A stretch of 64,000 nt of DNA from contig NZ_OX365700.1 of assembly GCF_947241125.1 (NCBI RefSeq), positions 3,940,461 through 4,004,460 on the forward strand, written 5' to 3'. This DNA is from Nitrospira tepida (GTDB lineage Bacteria > Nitrospirota > Nitrospiria > Nitrospirales > Nitrospiraceae). Position numbers and translations under genes: made by a program. Under the pieces are notes generated by a model. That model did not search any database. It was given only the letters and a program-made list of their open reading frames with translations, and was not told the DNA's origin. Positions 36,660 through 46,193 of the stretch are shown one piece after another; the stretch's first letter is position 1, and the number at the start of each line of letters is the position of its first letter.

Positions 36660-36863
36660 GGGCCACGTCGGAATCGACAAGACTGGACCTCCGAACAGGC
36701 GAAGTCTAAAGGCGAACCAGCCCCTTTCGCAAGGCACGCGCGCCCGACGGGTCGCCTGTGCTCGTCTGATATACTGTCTCTACAACAGCGTCGCACAGCC
36801 ACAAATCGTCTCTGGACGGGCCTTCGCGGGCACGAAACCCCTGTGAAGAAATCGGCTGGCACT

Positions 36864-37598
36864 ATGAAGTCGCATTCCAGCGAGGGGGCCCCTCCAACAT
36901 CGGTTTCTCACATGATGACACCCGGCATTATCCAGGTTCCCGGCGATATCACGGTCGCGAAGGCCGCCTTTTTGATGCAAAAGGAACAGGCGCCCTGCCT
37001 CCTGGTGAAGGACACGGACGCGCGGGTCGGCATCATGACTTATACCGACATCGTGAAAAAAGTCGTGGCGCAAGGATTGGAGCCCCAAGACGTCCAGGTG
37101 CGATCGATCATGTCGCGGCCGGTTCAGACCATTGAATATGATCGGCCCCTGGACGAGGCCTCCACGATGATGGCCGCCACGGGGGTGGCCTTGCTCGTGG
37201 TCACCAAAGATCAACAGCCGGTCGGCATCGTGCGGGCCCGCGACTTGGTCTATGTCGCCAAGCACTGCGCCGTGAGAATCCCGGCCGTGGTGACGCTCAT
37301 CGACAGTAAGTCGGACGGATCCAGACACCAGGCCACTCTGACGCAGATCAGTCACCTCGCGGCCACAGTGGAGTGTCCATTGATGCTGCCTCAGAGGACG
37401 CAGGTGATGCTCGTCTTTGCCTTGCCGGACACTTCGGACTCCATGACTGTGTATGGAAAGGTCGCGACCCTATCCGACGAAGGCACGCCGCAGGCTTCGC
37501 GCGGCCTGTCCTTCACCGTCCAATTTACACACTTGAACGCCTCCGACCAAACCCGCATTCGGGACTGGGTATCTCGGCAACCGGCATCCGATTCCTGA
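36864..37598 (+). CDS. CBS-domain protein with PilZ-like C terminus
   Basis: A 244-residue cytoplasmic protein. Two CBS motifs form an adenosine-nucleotide-sensing pair (MMTPGIIQVPGDITVAKAAFLM and IMSRPVQTIEYDRPLDEASTMM). The remaining C-terminal 100 residues look like a PilZ-type beta-barrel (ECPLMLPQRTQVMLVFALP, GLSFTVQFTHLNASDQTRIRDWV), but the classical RxxxR di-GMP motif is not seen. An in-frame GTG at 36843 is an alternative start. It diverges from the DUF692 gene across about 200 bp. Confidence 0.78.
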   Translation: MKSHSSEGAPPTSVSHMMTPGIIQVPGDITVAKAAFLMQKEQAPCLLVKDTDARVGIMTYTDIVKKVVAQGLEPQDVQVRSIMSRPVQTIEYDRPLDEASTMMAATGVALLVVTKDQQPVGIVRARDLVYVAKHCAVRIPAVVTLIDSKSDGSRHQATLTQISHLAATVECPLMLPQRTQVMLVFALPDTSDSMTVYGKVATLSDEGTPQASRGLSFTVQFTHLNASDQTRIRDWVSRQPASDS

Positions 37599-37733
37599 CC
37601 GCTCGCGCCGCCGGCGTGCTCCCGACACAACATCTTTTCTTGAAGACGCCTCTCCACCTGGTAGAATGAAGCCCTCAACCGATGTCGGCGTTGTCCCGAC
37701 AACGACTCATCGTCCACTGACAAGGATATCGCA

Positions 37734-38765
37734 ATGCGCCCAAAAGTGTTGCCCTCGAAAGAAGAGATGCTCTCGCAACTTCAGACGTTGCTGGACGGTC
37801 GCGAAGACGATCTCCGCATGGCGCTCATGCGGGAGATCGTCGCCAACGTCCTCAAATTGCACGACGCCCAACTGGATCTGCTGGACCTCAAAATCATTAC
37901 GCGGGCGATGAAAGAACTCCGCCACGCCTTCGCGGTCTTTCGCGACTATCGCAACCGCCCGAAGGTCAGCGTGTTCGGATCGGCGCGGACGCCGGCCGAC
38001 GACCCGCTCTATCAACTGGCCTCCCGCTTCGCGCAACGGATCGTGGCTCACGGTTACATGGTCATCACGGGCGGTGCGGACGGCATCATGCGGGCCGCCC
38101 AGGAGGGCGCCGGCCGGGAGCACAGTTTTGGGGTCAACATCATGCTCCCCTTCGAGCAGGGAGCCAACTCCACGATCGCCGACGATCCCAAGTTGATCAC
38201 CTTCAAGTATTTCTTCACCCGGAAACTGATGTTTCAAAAGGAAGCCAACGCTATCGCCCTGTTCCCCGGAGGATTCGGCACCCACGATGAAGGGTTCGAA
38301 GTCCTCACCCTGGCGCAAACTGGAAAGAGCGACCCCAAGCCCATCGTCTGCCTTCAGACGCCCGGCTGCAATTATTGGCATCGTTGGCACGACTTCATTC
38401 AAGATGACCTCCTCGGCCGAGGCCTGGTCAACCACGAAGATCTCAGCCTGTTCCGAATCGCCGAATCCGAAGATGAGGCGGTGAACGAAATCCAGACGTT
38501 TTACCGGACCTATCACTCGCTGCGTTTTGTCGGCCGCCAATTGGCGATGCGCCTTCAACGTCCCATTTCCAACGACCAGGTCGCGGCCATCCAGGAGCAA
38601 TTTGCCGACCTGTTATCCGAAGGCCTGTTCCTGCAGCGAGGCGCCCTGCCGGAAGAACTGGATGAACCGGCGCTGTCCGACCTCCCCCGACTCGTCTTTA
38701 CCTTCAATCGGCGGAGCGCCGGGCGCTTGCGCCAGCTCATCGACCATCTCAACAAGCTGCCGTAA
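37734..38765 (+). CDS. LOG family protein (cytokinin-activating type phosphoribohydrolase fold)
   Basis: A 343-residue member of the LOG/lysine-decarboxylase-like family that cleaves the N-glycosidic bond of nucleoside 5'-monophosphates. The family motif PGGFGTHDEGFE and the GGADGIMRAAQEGA segment are intact in a central Rossmann-like domain (about residues 75-260). It has N- and C-terminal helical extensions beyond the usual 180-220 residues, so it is one of the long LOG proteins, whose substrates are unclear. It is followed by a strong hairpin. Confidence 0.88.
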   Translation: MRPKVLPSKEEMLSQLQTLLDGREDDLRMALMREIVANVLKLHDAQLDLLDLKIITRAMKELRHAFAVFRDYRNRPKVSVFGSARTPADDPLYQLASRFAQRIVAHGYMVITGGADGIMRAAQEGAGREHSFGVNIMLPFEQGANSTIADDPKLITFKYFFTRKLMFQKEANAIALFPGGFGTHDEGFEVLTLAQTGKSDPKPIVCLQTPGCNYWHRWHDFIQDDLLGRGLVNHEDLSLFRIAESEDEAVNEIQTFYRTYHSLRFVGRQLAMRLQRPISNDQVAAIQEQFADLLSEGLFLQRGALPEELDEPALSDLPRLVFTFNRRSAGRLRQLIDHLNKLP

Positions 38766-38788
38766 GCCGCGCGCGTTGCCCGACATGC

Positions 38789-38820
38789 AACCCGTCGAGC
38801 GTTTCGACGCTCGACGGGTT
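38789..38820 (+). terminator. 13-bp perfect hairpin after the LOG gene
   Basis: AACCCGTCGAGCG pairs perfectly with its complement across a 6-nt loop (TTTCGA), 23 bp after the stop. A weak T-run (GGCGTTTG) follows. This probably separates the LOG transcript from the phosphoesterase gene. Confidence 0.65.
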
Positions 38821-38859
38821 GGCGTTTGACACGCCGCATGATAAGCTGATCTTCCCAGT

Positions 38860-39783
38860 ATGACACAGGCCGGCACAGTCCCGACGTTCATGCCCGATAT
38901 CGTGCTCTATCACGCCGAATGCGCCGACGGCTTCGGCGCCGCCTGGGCGATCTGGAAACGGTACCCCTCCGCGCGATTTCTTCCGGTCAAGCATGGAGAA
39001 CCACCCCCGTCCGGCCTGTCGGCCTTGAAGGTCGTGATGGTGGACTTCAGCTACCCGCGGCCGATCCTGGAAACCCTGGCCGCAGACAGCAAGGCCCTGC
39101 TCGTCCTGGATCATCACATCACGGCGCAGCAGGCGCTCGAGGGCCTCCCCTACGCCTATTTTGACCAACGGAAGTCCGGCGCCGTGTTGGCCTGGGAATG
39201 GGCCCACCGGAGCCCCGCGCCCTGGCTGCTCCGGTATATCCAGGATAAGGATCTTTGGGAATGGGCGCTGCCATCCAGCCGCGAAGTCAGCGCGGCCATC
39301 GCCGCCTATCCGTATGATTTCCATGTGTGGGATCGCTTCGACCAGGAACGGCTCATTCAAGAAGGCACCGCGATCTTGCGGTACGAGCGGGAACTGGTCC
39401 GCAAGATCGCCGCGCACGCGGTCCTGGTGACCTTCCACGGCTATCGGGTGCCCGCCGTGCAGAGCGCGGTGCTGACCAGCCAAATCGGCGAACTTTTGTC
39501 GGTCGGCTACCCCTTCTGCATCATCTGGCACGATCGGAACGGCCGCCGTTATTGCAGTTTTCGCTCTCGCGAGGATGGGGTGGACGTCGGCAGCCTTGCC
39601 GCCTCGCTTGGCGGCGGAGGCCACACCCACGCGGCAGGATTCTCGGTCCCCCTTGGGCCGGACGGCATGCCGCCTCCGGAGGTGAATTTTGTCGGACCGC
39701 CGGCCGGTCCGACCAGGCGCGAACCGGGATCCAGGGATTCATCCGCTCCGCCAGGCACATCTTCAATCCCCCGCCCCGCATGA
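38860..39783 (+). CDS. DHH-family phosphoesterase
   Basis: A 307-residue member of the DHH/DHHA1 superfamily, which hydrolyses short oligonucleotides or cyclic dinucleotides. Metal motifs are AECADGFGAAW, VDFSYP and LDHH; the C-terminal DHHA1 motif is GGGGHTHAAGF. A Pro/Arg-rich tail of about 40 residues is added. ATG 38890 is a possible later start. The stop overlaps the start of the rhomboid gene (ATGA). Confidence 0.87.
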   Translation: MTQAGTVPTFMPDIVLYHAECADGFGAAWAIWKRYPSARFLPVKHGEPPPSGLSALKVVMVDFSYPRPILETLAADSKALLVLDHHITAQQALEGLPYAYFDQRKSGAVLAWEWAHRSPAPWLLRYIQDKDLWEWALPSSREVSAAIAAYPYDFHVWDRFDQERLIQEGTAILRYERELVRKIAAHAVLVTFHGYRVPAVQSAVLTSQIGELLSVGYPFCIIWHDRNGRRYCSFRSREDGVDVGSLAASLGGGGHTHAAGFSVPLGPDGMPPPEVNFVGPPAGPTRREPGSRDSSAPPGTSSIPRPA

Positions 39784-40508
39784 TCCCCCTGTCGGACGAT
39801 AACCCGACCGACCGGCCCCCCATCATCACGGTGTCAGCGATCGCGGCCTGCGTCGCGGTGTTCCTGTACCAGGTCAGCTTGCCGGCTCGGCCGAGCGAAG
39901 CCTTTGTCTTCCAGTACGGTGCTGTTCCTGCCGTGGTCACCGGCCAGGCCTCGCTCCCGCCTGAACTGGCGGGACTCCCCGCCTATGCCACGCTCGTGAC
40001 CAGCATGTTTCTCCACGGCGGCTGGATGCATTTGATCGGCAACATGCTCTATCTCTGGATCTTCGGCAACAACGTCGAGGATGCCATGGGCCATCTGCGC
40101 TTCATCCTGTTCTATGGACTATCCGGGATCCTCGCGGCGCTTTCGCACGTCTTGATCGATCCGGCATCCACGATCCCGATGGTGGGGGCCAGCGGCGCGA
40201 TCTCCGGCGTGCTGGGCGCCTATCTCCTGCTATTTCCGCACGCGCAAGTCCTGGTGCTCATCCCGCTCGGCTTTATCGCGCGAACCTTCTACGTGCCGGC
40301 CTGGATGGTCCTCGGACTCTGGTTTGCCATGCAACTGTTGAGCGGAGGGTCGAGCCTCGGCCGGCCGGAAGGCGGGGGCGGCGTGGCCTTTTTCGCCCAT
40401 ATCGGAGGATTTGTCGCCGGGATGCTGCTCATTCCCTTGTTCAAGCGGAGGGGGGTCCGGCTCTTCGCCCCGGCTCACCACCGGCCGTGGGAACGGGCAG
40501 GCTGGTGA
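39780..40508 (+). CDS. Rhomboid family intramembrane serine protease
   Basis: A 242-residue polytopic membrane protease. The catalytic serine is in GASGAISGVLGAY and the histidine in AHIGGFVAGM; the family's HGGWMHLIGNMLYLWIFGNNVED segment precedes them. About six to seven membrane helices are visible, with an extended periplasmic loop after helix 1. Start ATG 39780 overlaps the previous stop by 4 nt; the longer open frame upstream is a shadow. Confidence 0.92.
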   Translation: MIPLSDDNPTDRPPIITVSAIAACVAVFLYQVSLPARPSEAFVFQYGAVPAVVTGQASLPPELAGLPAYATLVTSMFLHGGWMHLIGNMLYLWIFGNNVEDAMGHLRFILFYGLSGILAALSHVLIDPASTIPMVGASGAISGVLGAYLLLFPHAQVLVLIPLGFIARTFYVPAWMVLGLWFAMQLLSGGSSLGRPEGGGGVAFFAHIGGFVAGMLLIPLFKRRGVRLFAPAHHRPWERAGW

Positions 40509-40542
40509 GCCAGCAGCCGAACGTGTTGGCCCTTTGGGTAGC

Positions 40543-42435
40543 CTACGGGTGATCGAGCACCGCGCGCACCCGCCTCAACAGCTCTTCCGTACGTACGGGT
40601 TTTTGCACGTGGCAGCGGGGAGCGATCCGATGACGAACCAGGACATCGTCCGGATAGCCTGAGACGAAAATCGCCTTCATCGTTCTCCGTTGCGCCAACA
40701 ATCGCTCGGCCAGTTCGGCGCCCGACATCTCCGCCATGGCCAGATCGCTCACAAGGAGCTGAATCCCGCCGGGCTGCTCGCGGGCGACCATCAAGGCTTC
40801 CACTCCCGAGCCGGCTTCCAAGACCTGATATTGGGCTCGATGGAGCGCGGCCGCGACGCATTTTCTCTGCCATTCCTCCTCAAGGACAACGAGCACCGTT
40901 TCCGATCCCTGCGCCAGCAAGGCCCGCTCGAAGGTCCGCCCTTGCCGGTTCTGATTCGCCGCCGGCTTGGGTTGGGGCAGTAGGATCGTAACTTGGGTCC
41001 CCCGTCCCTTTCGACTTTCGAACGCGATCTCGCCGCCCAGGTTCTTGATCGCTCGCACCGCGAGGGCGAGCCCCATCGGCTTTCCGCTCCCCGGCAAACT
41101 GCCGTCCCGAAAGGGATGCAGCGCACGGGCCCGCTGCTCCGGCGTCATGCCGATGCCCGTATCGGTGATCGTCAGCATCGCGCAGGGAACGGCTTGGTCC
41201 CCGGCCATCCGCCTCACCGCTTCGGCCGGGGCCGCCCCAGCCCTGATCGTGAGAGAGCCTCCCTCCCTCATGGCATCGCGGGCGTTCAACACGAGCTGGA
41301 GCAGGATCTGCTCGATGGCCCCATCTTCCGCCGCCACGAGCGGCGTATCAGGGTCCGCTTGGAGAATCATCTGCATACCGGCCGGAAGACTGTTGCGAAT
41401 CACCGGGTCCAGATGCTCCAGAATCCGGTCGAGCGCATGAACCTGGCGCTGTGTCGGGCCTGTCCCTCCCCATACGTCCAGATGCGTCCCGAAGGCCGCC
41501 AGTTTCTCTCCGGCCAATAACATCTGGTCCACATACTTATGGGCCTGATCACTTCGCGCGAGGGAGGTTCGGAGTTGACCGGCTTCACGTCCAATGACCC
41601 GAACCTGTTCGCGGAGCGATCCGGACAGCCACGCCGCCAGGTGAGGGACCTCATCGGCTGTCCTTGGTTCTTCCATCGAGGCGGCCGGCAAGCCCTGGAC
41701 CGGCGTCACGATCGGTTTGGCCTCGCGCGCGGTCAGGGGTGGCGTCGATGTGGTCGAGGCCAGCTTCGCCCGAAGTCGTTTGACCTCATGCATGAGCCGG
41801 TCGCGGGTCAGCAAGAGCGCCTCTTCTTCCAGCCGCAACTCCGCCAATCGGTGGCAGAGCGTCTCGCTTCGGCGTCGCTCACCAGCCAGTTCATCCAGCG
41901 TGAGCCCGTAAAAGATCGCCATCATGAGCAACAGCGGCAGGCCCATGAGCTGCCCGACGGAGAGGCTACCCGTGATGAGGACACCCTGCGCCAGCAACAG
42001 CGCATATCCGAGGCACAGCACCAGCGAGAGCCTGAGCATCTGGCCAAGCGTGCGCACCGAACTCGCCACCAGCATCAGGAGAAAGAAGGCCAGGTAGAAC
42101 TCTCCCCGCGCGTTGCCTGACACATACACGATCGCCATCGCCATGAGCGTGTTGGCGCCGACCAGTCCGCTCATGAACCAGGGATCGGCCAACCACCGCG
42201 TCGGCGTCAGGACGAGCCCGATCGTCACCAGCAGCAACCCGGCCACGATCAGGTGCGCAACGGCCGAGGAAACGATCACCTCGTCCCCGAACAGCAACTC
42301 ATAGGACAGGCCGATGCCGACCAGGGCTTGAAGCACCACATAGCGGGAACGAGGCACGGACAGCAGCGCCATGAGGCCGGACGGAGTCGGGAGTGATTGG
42401 GATTCGGGAACGGACAGACTTGCCGATGGGGTCAT
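40543..42435 (-). CDS. Membrane histidine-kinase-like protein with C-terminal receiver
   Basis: A 630-residue protein. Six membrane helices (about 30-190) are followed by a coiled coil, a region where the dimerisation/phospho-acceptor helix should be, an HATPase domain with N-box LVLNARDAM and G-box DTGIGM, and a C-terminal receiver with its phospho-Asp in LLVSDLAMAEMSG. No H-box (the HE/HD-x-x-N/K-P motif) can be found; the expected place reads AWLSGSLREQVRVIG. It may signal by an unusual route or be a pseudokinase. No neighbouring regulator gene. Confidence 0.82.
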   Translation of the reverse strand: MTPSASLSVPESQSLPTPSGLMALLSVPRSRYVVLQALVGIGLSYELLFGDEVIVSSAVAHLIVAGLLLVTIGLVLTPTRWLADPWFMSGLVGANTLMAMAIVYVSGNARGEFYLAFFLLMLVASSVRTLGQMLRLSLVLCLGYALLLAQGVLITGSLSVGQLMGLPLLLMMAIFYGLTLDELAGERRRSETLCHRLAELRLEEEALLLTRDRLMHEVKRLRAKLASTTSTPPLTAREAKPIVTPVQGLPAASMEEPRTADEVPHLAAWLSGSLREQVRVIGREAGQLRTSLARSDQAHKYVDQMLLAGEKLAAFGTHLDVWGGTGPTQRQVHALDRILEHLDPVIRNSLPAGMQMILQADPDTPLVAAEDGAIEQILLQLVLNARDAMREGGSLTIRAGAAPAEAVRRMAGDQAVPCAMLTITDTGIGMTPEQRARALHPFRDGSLPGSGKPMGLALAVRAIKNLGGEIAFESRKGRGTQVTILLPQPKPAANQNRQGRTFERALLAQGSETVLVVLEEEWQRKCVAAALHRAQYQVLEAGSGVEALMVAREQPGGIQLLVSDLAMAEMSGAELAERLLAQRRTMKAIFVSGYPDDVLVRHRIAPRCHVQKPVRTEELLRRVRAVLDHP

Positions 42436-42641
42436 CGAATATACCTCACGGTTATGGGATCAGCAGTCGCGGGAACCTTTGCGCGGCATGGAAGTAAGCA
42501 ATGGGTGTACCGGGACCAGTGCTCGTAAGCTTTCAAAATATCAGGCTTTCATGAACGGTAGCCGCCGGGTCTGTCTGCGGAAACCGTCGGCATCGACAAA
42601 AAGGAACGGAGAGGGGAAAGGGCGGAGATTGATCGAGAAAG

Positions 42642-43835
42642 TCAGATTTTCGATCGGTCTGGTGCAGACAAGAACGCCGGATCGACCGCCATCCGGGCAA
42701 TCTGCCCTGCCACGACCTCCGCGTCCTGGATGGTATCGGCCGTCACGGTGATATGGCCCATCTTTCGTCCGGGACGAATGCCCGTTTTCCCGTAAAGATG
42801 GAGGTGGACGCCGGGTTGCTCCAAGAGAGTCCGCAGTTGTACGCCGCGGCAAAGCCGGACGATTTCGTCCCCGAGGATGTTCACCATCGCGGCGGGGCTC
42901 AGGAGGCGGGCTTCTCCCAGGGGAAGTCCGCAAAGGGCGCGCACCTGCTGTTCAAACTGCGACACGGTGCAGGCATCCAGCGTGTAGTGGCCGGAATTGT
43001 GGGGACGGGGCGCAACCTCGTTCACCAGCAGCTCGCCGGCAGGCGTATGGAAGAGTTCCGCGCAAAAGACTCCGACGCCTGACAGCGCATCCACGACGGC
43101 GACCGCAAGGTCCTGTGCCCGCCGGGCTGTCGCGGTCTCAAGGGGGGCCGGGACCGTGGTCCGGCGGAGGATCCCGGCTTCATGTTCGTTGGCCACAACG
43201 GGATACACGACATGTTGGCCGTCGCTCCCTCTGACGGCCAGAACAGACAGTTCTCGATCAAACGCGATGTGCCGTTCCAAGATCCAGGCGCGTGACGGTT
43301 CGGGCCGAGCGGGAACAATCCCCTGCAGGCGTTCCAGCTCGCGGGCGTCATTGATGCGCCACTGCCCCTTGCCGTCATACCCGGCCGTCGCCGTTTTGCA
43401 GAGACAGGGAAATCCCAGTTCCGCGGCGGCCGAGAGGTCGGCGAACGATCGCACTTCGCGGAAGGCCGCGACGGGAAACCCCCGTTGCTGAAGAAACCGC
43501 TTTTGGACGAGGCGATTTTGGATGTGTTCAAGAATACGCCCGCTTGGACGGACCGGCGTCTGTCGTTCAAGCGCCAGCACAACCTCGGCCGGGACATTCT
43601 CCCACTCGTAGGTGATGGCCGCGAGGTCCCGCACGAAGTCGGTACGCGCCGCCTGATCCTCAAAGGATCGAACCACGGATCGGTCGGCGATGCGATGGGC
43701 CGGAGCCTGCGCATCGGGGTCCCACACGACGGTGCGATAGCCTAATCGCCGCGCAGCCGTGACGAACATTGCGCCCAACTGTCCCCCGCCCAGCACGCCA
43801 AGAAGGGAACCTGGGTCGATGAGCATGTCCGACAT
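42642..43835 (-). CDS. purK: N5-carboxyaminoimidazole ribonucleotide synthase
   Basis: ATP-grasp enzyme of purine synthesis converting AIR and bicarbonate to N5-CAIR; 397 residues. The N-terminal GVLGGGQLGAMFVTAARRLG, the ATP-grasp CKTATAGYDGKGQW, ERHIAFDRELSV and the catalytic NEVAPRPHNSGHYT are present. Start ATG 43835 is 4 bp after the purE stop; the longer frame is a shadow of purE. Both act in consecutive steps. Confidence 0.95.
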   Translation of the reverse strand: MSDMLIDPGSLLGVLGGGQLGAMFVTAARRLGYRTVVWDPDAQAPAHRIADRSVVRSFEDQAARTDFVRDLAAITYEWENVPAEVVLALERQTPVRPSGRILEHIQNRLVQKRFLQQRGFPVAAFREVRSFADLSAAAELGFPCLCKTATAGYDGKGQWRINDARELERLQGIVPARPEPSRAWILERHIAFDRELSVLAVRGSDGQHVVYPVVANEHEAGILRRTTVPAPLETATARRAQDLAVAVVDALSGVGVFCAELFHTPAGELLVNEVAPRPHNSGHYTLDACTVSQFEQQVRALCGLPLGEARLLSPAAMVNILGDEIVRLCRGVQLRTLLEQPGVHLHLYGKTGIRPGRKMGHITVTADTIQDAEVVAGQIARMAVDPAFLSAPDRSKI

Positions 43836-43839
43836 GTCG

Positions 43840-44385
43840 TTAGCGGGACCGGCCGGATCGGCGGGCCGTCGAAACCGAGGAACGGGGATGGTCGGCCGCG
43901 AGAAACGCCGGTTGCTCTGCGGCCACCCTATCGGTCTGGTCGCTTCGGAATTGAAGCAAGCGCTCGCGGATAGGCTCATATCGGCCGGCCAGAATCTGCG
44001 CCGCCAGCAGGCCGGCGTTCTCGGCCCCGCCGATTGCCACGGTGGCCACAGGAATGCCCCGCGGCATCTGGACGATCGAGAGCAGCGAATCCAAGCCCTT
44101 CAGGTGCTCGGTCGGGATCGGCACGCCGATCACCGGCAAGTGGGTCTTGGCCGCCAACATGCCGGGCAGATGGGCTGCCCCCCCGGCCCCCGCAATGATG
44201 ACTTCAATGCCTCTTCCCGCCGCCTGTTCGGCATAGGCGAACAGCCGATCCGGCGTCCGGTGGGCCGAAACGACGAGCAGTTCGTTCGCGATTCCCAATT
44301 GGGTGAGGATCGCAACCGCCTTCTCAAGGATCGGGAAGTCGCTCTTGCTGCCGCCGAGCACACCGACGAGAGGACGATCCGGCAT
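43840..44385 (-). CDS. purE: N5-CAIR mutase
   Basis: Class I PurE, moving the carboxylate of N5-CAIR to C4 to give CAIR. 181 residues; motifs [33 protein letters not shown] positively charged tail of about 20 residues beyond the core ([18 protein letters not shown]) is unusual. Start ATG 44385 gives the family N terminus; the frame opens nine codons earlier. Confidence 0.94.
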   Translation of the reverse strand: MPDRPLVGVLGGSKSDFPILEKAVAILTQLGIANELLVVSAHRTPDRLFAYAEQAAGRGIEVIIAGAGGAAHLPGMLAAKTHLPVIGVPIPTEHLKGLDSLLSIVQMPRGIPVATVAIGGAENAGLLAAQILAGRYEPIRERLLQFRSDQTDRVAAEQPAFLAADHPRSSVSTARRSGRSR

Positions 44386-44635
44386 AGTCTCTATCCCTTT
44401 CGTTCGACTCACTTTTCCAAGCCCCGCTTCCCACCGAGCTTCCCGCCGAAAGGGATCGCCCGGGACCGCGGTCTCCGCGGATCACCCGGGGGCGCGCACA
44501 CCTTAGCCTGAGGCCCGGGGCCCGTCAAGAACCACCAGACCAACTGGTTGCTTCCTCGTGGGAAATTGACCCTTCCCCTCTGCTTGGCATATGATCAGCA
44601 GCGAGTGGAGGCCGAAACGCCCCGCTCGCTCCCCC

Positions 44636-46078
44636 ATGGCGACGGAACCGGGAAAAGTCGGGCTCCGAGGGCAGATCCGATCCTTCGTGGATCAACCGAC
44701 CGGTTTGGACGAACTGGTCGTGGATGATCTGGCCGTCTCGAGCAAGCTCCAATCCTGGGAAGCGGTTCAGATACCCGATCGGCTGCGGTTTTCATCCCGC
44801 CTTGCCATCAAACTGCTGCTCGCGTTCCTGATCATCATCGCCTTCGTTCCCTGGACCCAGACAATCACCGTCACCGGCCAACTGTCGGCCTATTCCCCCT
44901 ACGAACGGCCGCAGTGGATCGAATCTCAGATCACAGGCCGCATCAAGAAATGGCACATCTACGAAGGCGTCCGCGTTAAACAGGGGGACTTGATCGTCGA
45001 GCTCGACGACTATGATCCCAACTTCATGGCGCCCGACCTGCTGGCCAGGCTGGAAGAACGCAAGAAGGCTCTCGACCAAACTCGCAAGGCCGCACTGGAA
45101 CGCGCGGACCAGTTGGATAAGCGCATCAAGGAAATGCAGAACCTCGTGAAGGCGGCCGTCCCTTCCGCGGCCGCGCGCGTGGTCGAGGCGGAGAACAAAG
45201 TCCGCGAGGCGACCCAGAAGGTCGAGGCGGCCAAGATCGCCGTGGCCACGGCCGAACTGAACGTCGACCGCCACAAACAGTTGGCCGAGCAAGGGCTGGT
45301 CTCTCAGCGCGAGCTCGAACTCACCATTCAGGCGGCCATCGCGACGAAGGCCGATCTGCAGGGGGCCCAAGCCGGACTCAAGGCGGCACAACAGGCCATG
45401 ATGGCCTTGAGCTACGGCAAGGAACAGGTCAGCGCGGAAGTGCTCCAGCGGCTCATGGAGGCCGAAGCGTCGAGGGATGGGTCCTTTGCCGAGGCGGCCA
45501 AGGCGGCCAATGAGTTGGCGGACATCGAGCTGCGCCTCTCGAACGCCACCCAGCGGCGCCTGGCCGGACATATTTACGCCCCGGTGGACGGCACGGTCGT
45601 CAGAATGGCCCAGGTGGGGCCCGGAGAAACCGTGAAGCAGGGCGACAAGCTGGTCAGGATTTCTCCGACCAGCATGGACAAGGCGATCGAAATGGTCGCG
45701 GACGGGATCGATGCGCCGCTCCTGAACGTCGGCCGAAAGGTCCGTCTGCTGTTCTACGGGATTCCCGCGATTCCGCTGCCGGCCTGGCCGGAAGTGATGG
45801 CCGGCACCTACGGGGGCGTCATCAAGGTGATCGATCAAGTGGACGACGGGAAAGGAAACTTCCGGTTCTGGGTCGTGCCGGATCCCGAGGACCGTCCCTG
45901 GCCCGATCAGGCGCACGTGCGGCAGGGAACCAAGACGATGGGATGGGTCATCCTGAACCGCGTTCCGCTCTGGTATGAGTTGTGGCGGCGATTCAACCTG
46001 TTCCCGCCGGACTTCCAGGAACGGCCGCCCACACTGATCGACACGCTCCTTCCGAAAGCAGGCACCAGCGCCAAGTGA
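44636..46078 (+). CDS. HlyD-type membrane fusion protein
   Basis: Periplasmic adaptor of a type I secretion-like exporter, 480 residues. One inner-membrane helix (LAIKLLLAFLIIIAFVPW, near residue 60) is followed by a lipoyl half-motif (VRVKQGDLIVELDDYDP), a long alpha-hairpin (about 135-320) and the second lipoyl/beta-barrel region (IYAPVDGTVVRMAQVGPGETVKQGDKLVRI). The extended N-terminal cytoplasmic part resembles adaptors of bacteriocin-type exporters. First of four genes reading the same way: adaptor, TolC, ABC protein, 4-helix-bundle protein. Confidence 0.88.
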   Translation: MATEPGKVGLRGQIRSFVDQPTGLDELVVDDLAVSSKLQSWEAVQIPDRLRFSSRLAIKLLLAFLIIIAFVPWTQTITVTGQLSAYSPYERPQWIESQITGRIKKWHIYEGVRVKQGDLIVELDDYDPNFMAPDLLARLEERKKALDQTRKAALERADQLDKRIKEMQNLVKAAVPSAAARVVEAENKVREATQKVEAAKIAVATAELNVDRHKQLAEQGLVSQRELELTIQAAIATKADLQGAQAGLKAAQQAMMALSYGKEQVSAEVLQRLMEAEASRDGSFAEAAKAANELADIELRLSNATQRRLAGHIYAPVDGTVVRMAQVGPGETVKQGDKLVRISPTSMDKAIEMVADGIDAPLLNVGRKVRLLFYGIPAIPLPAWPEVMAGTYGGVIKVIDQVDDGKGNFRFWVVPDPEDRPWPDQAHVRQGTKTMGWVILNRVPLWYELWRRFNLFPPDFQERPPTLIDTLLPKAGTSAK

Positions 46079-46193
46079 CCCGGCGCTCAGCCGGCTCACG
46101 CCCGTCGCCTGCCACAACGGCCTGCATCCCGTCCGCTTTCTCGAACGTCGTCATTCTTCTCGTTATGAGCCATCGCTCAGAAAGGAGTGGGTC

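Noticed and set aside
44792-46117. Minus-strand open frame of 441 codons over the HlyD gene
   Set aside because: Antisense to a gene with clear lipoyl and membrane motifs; no family of its own.
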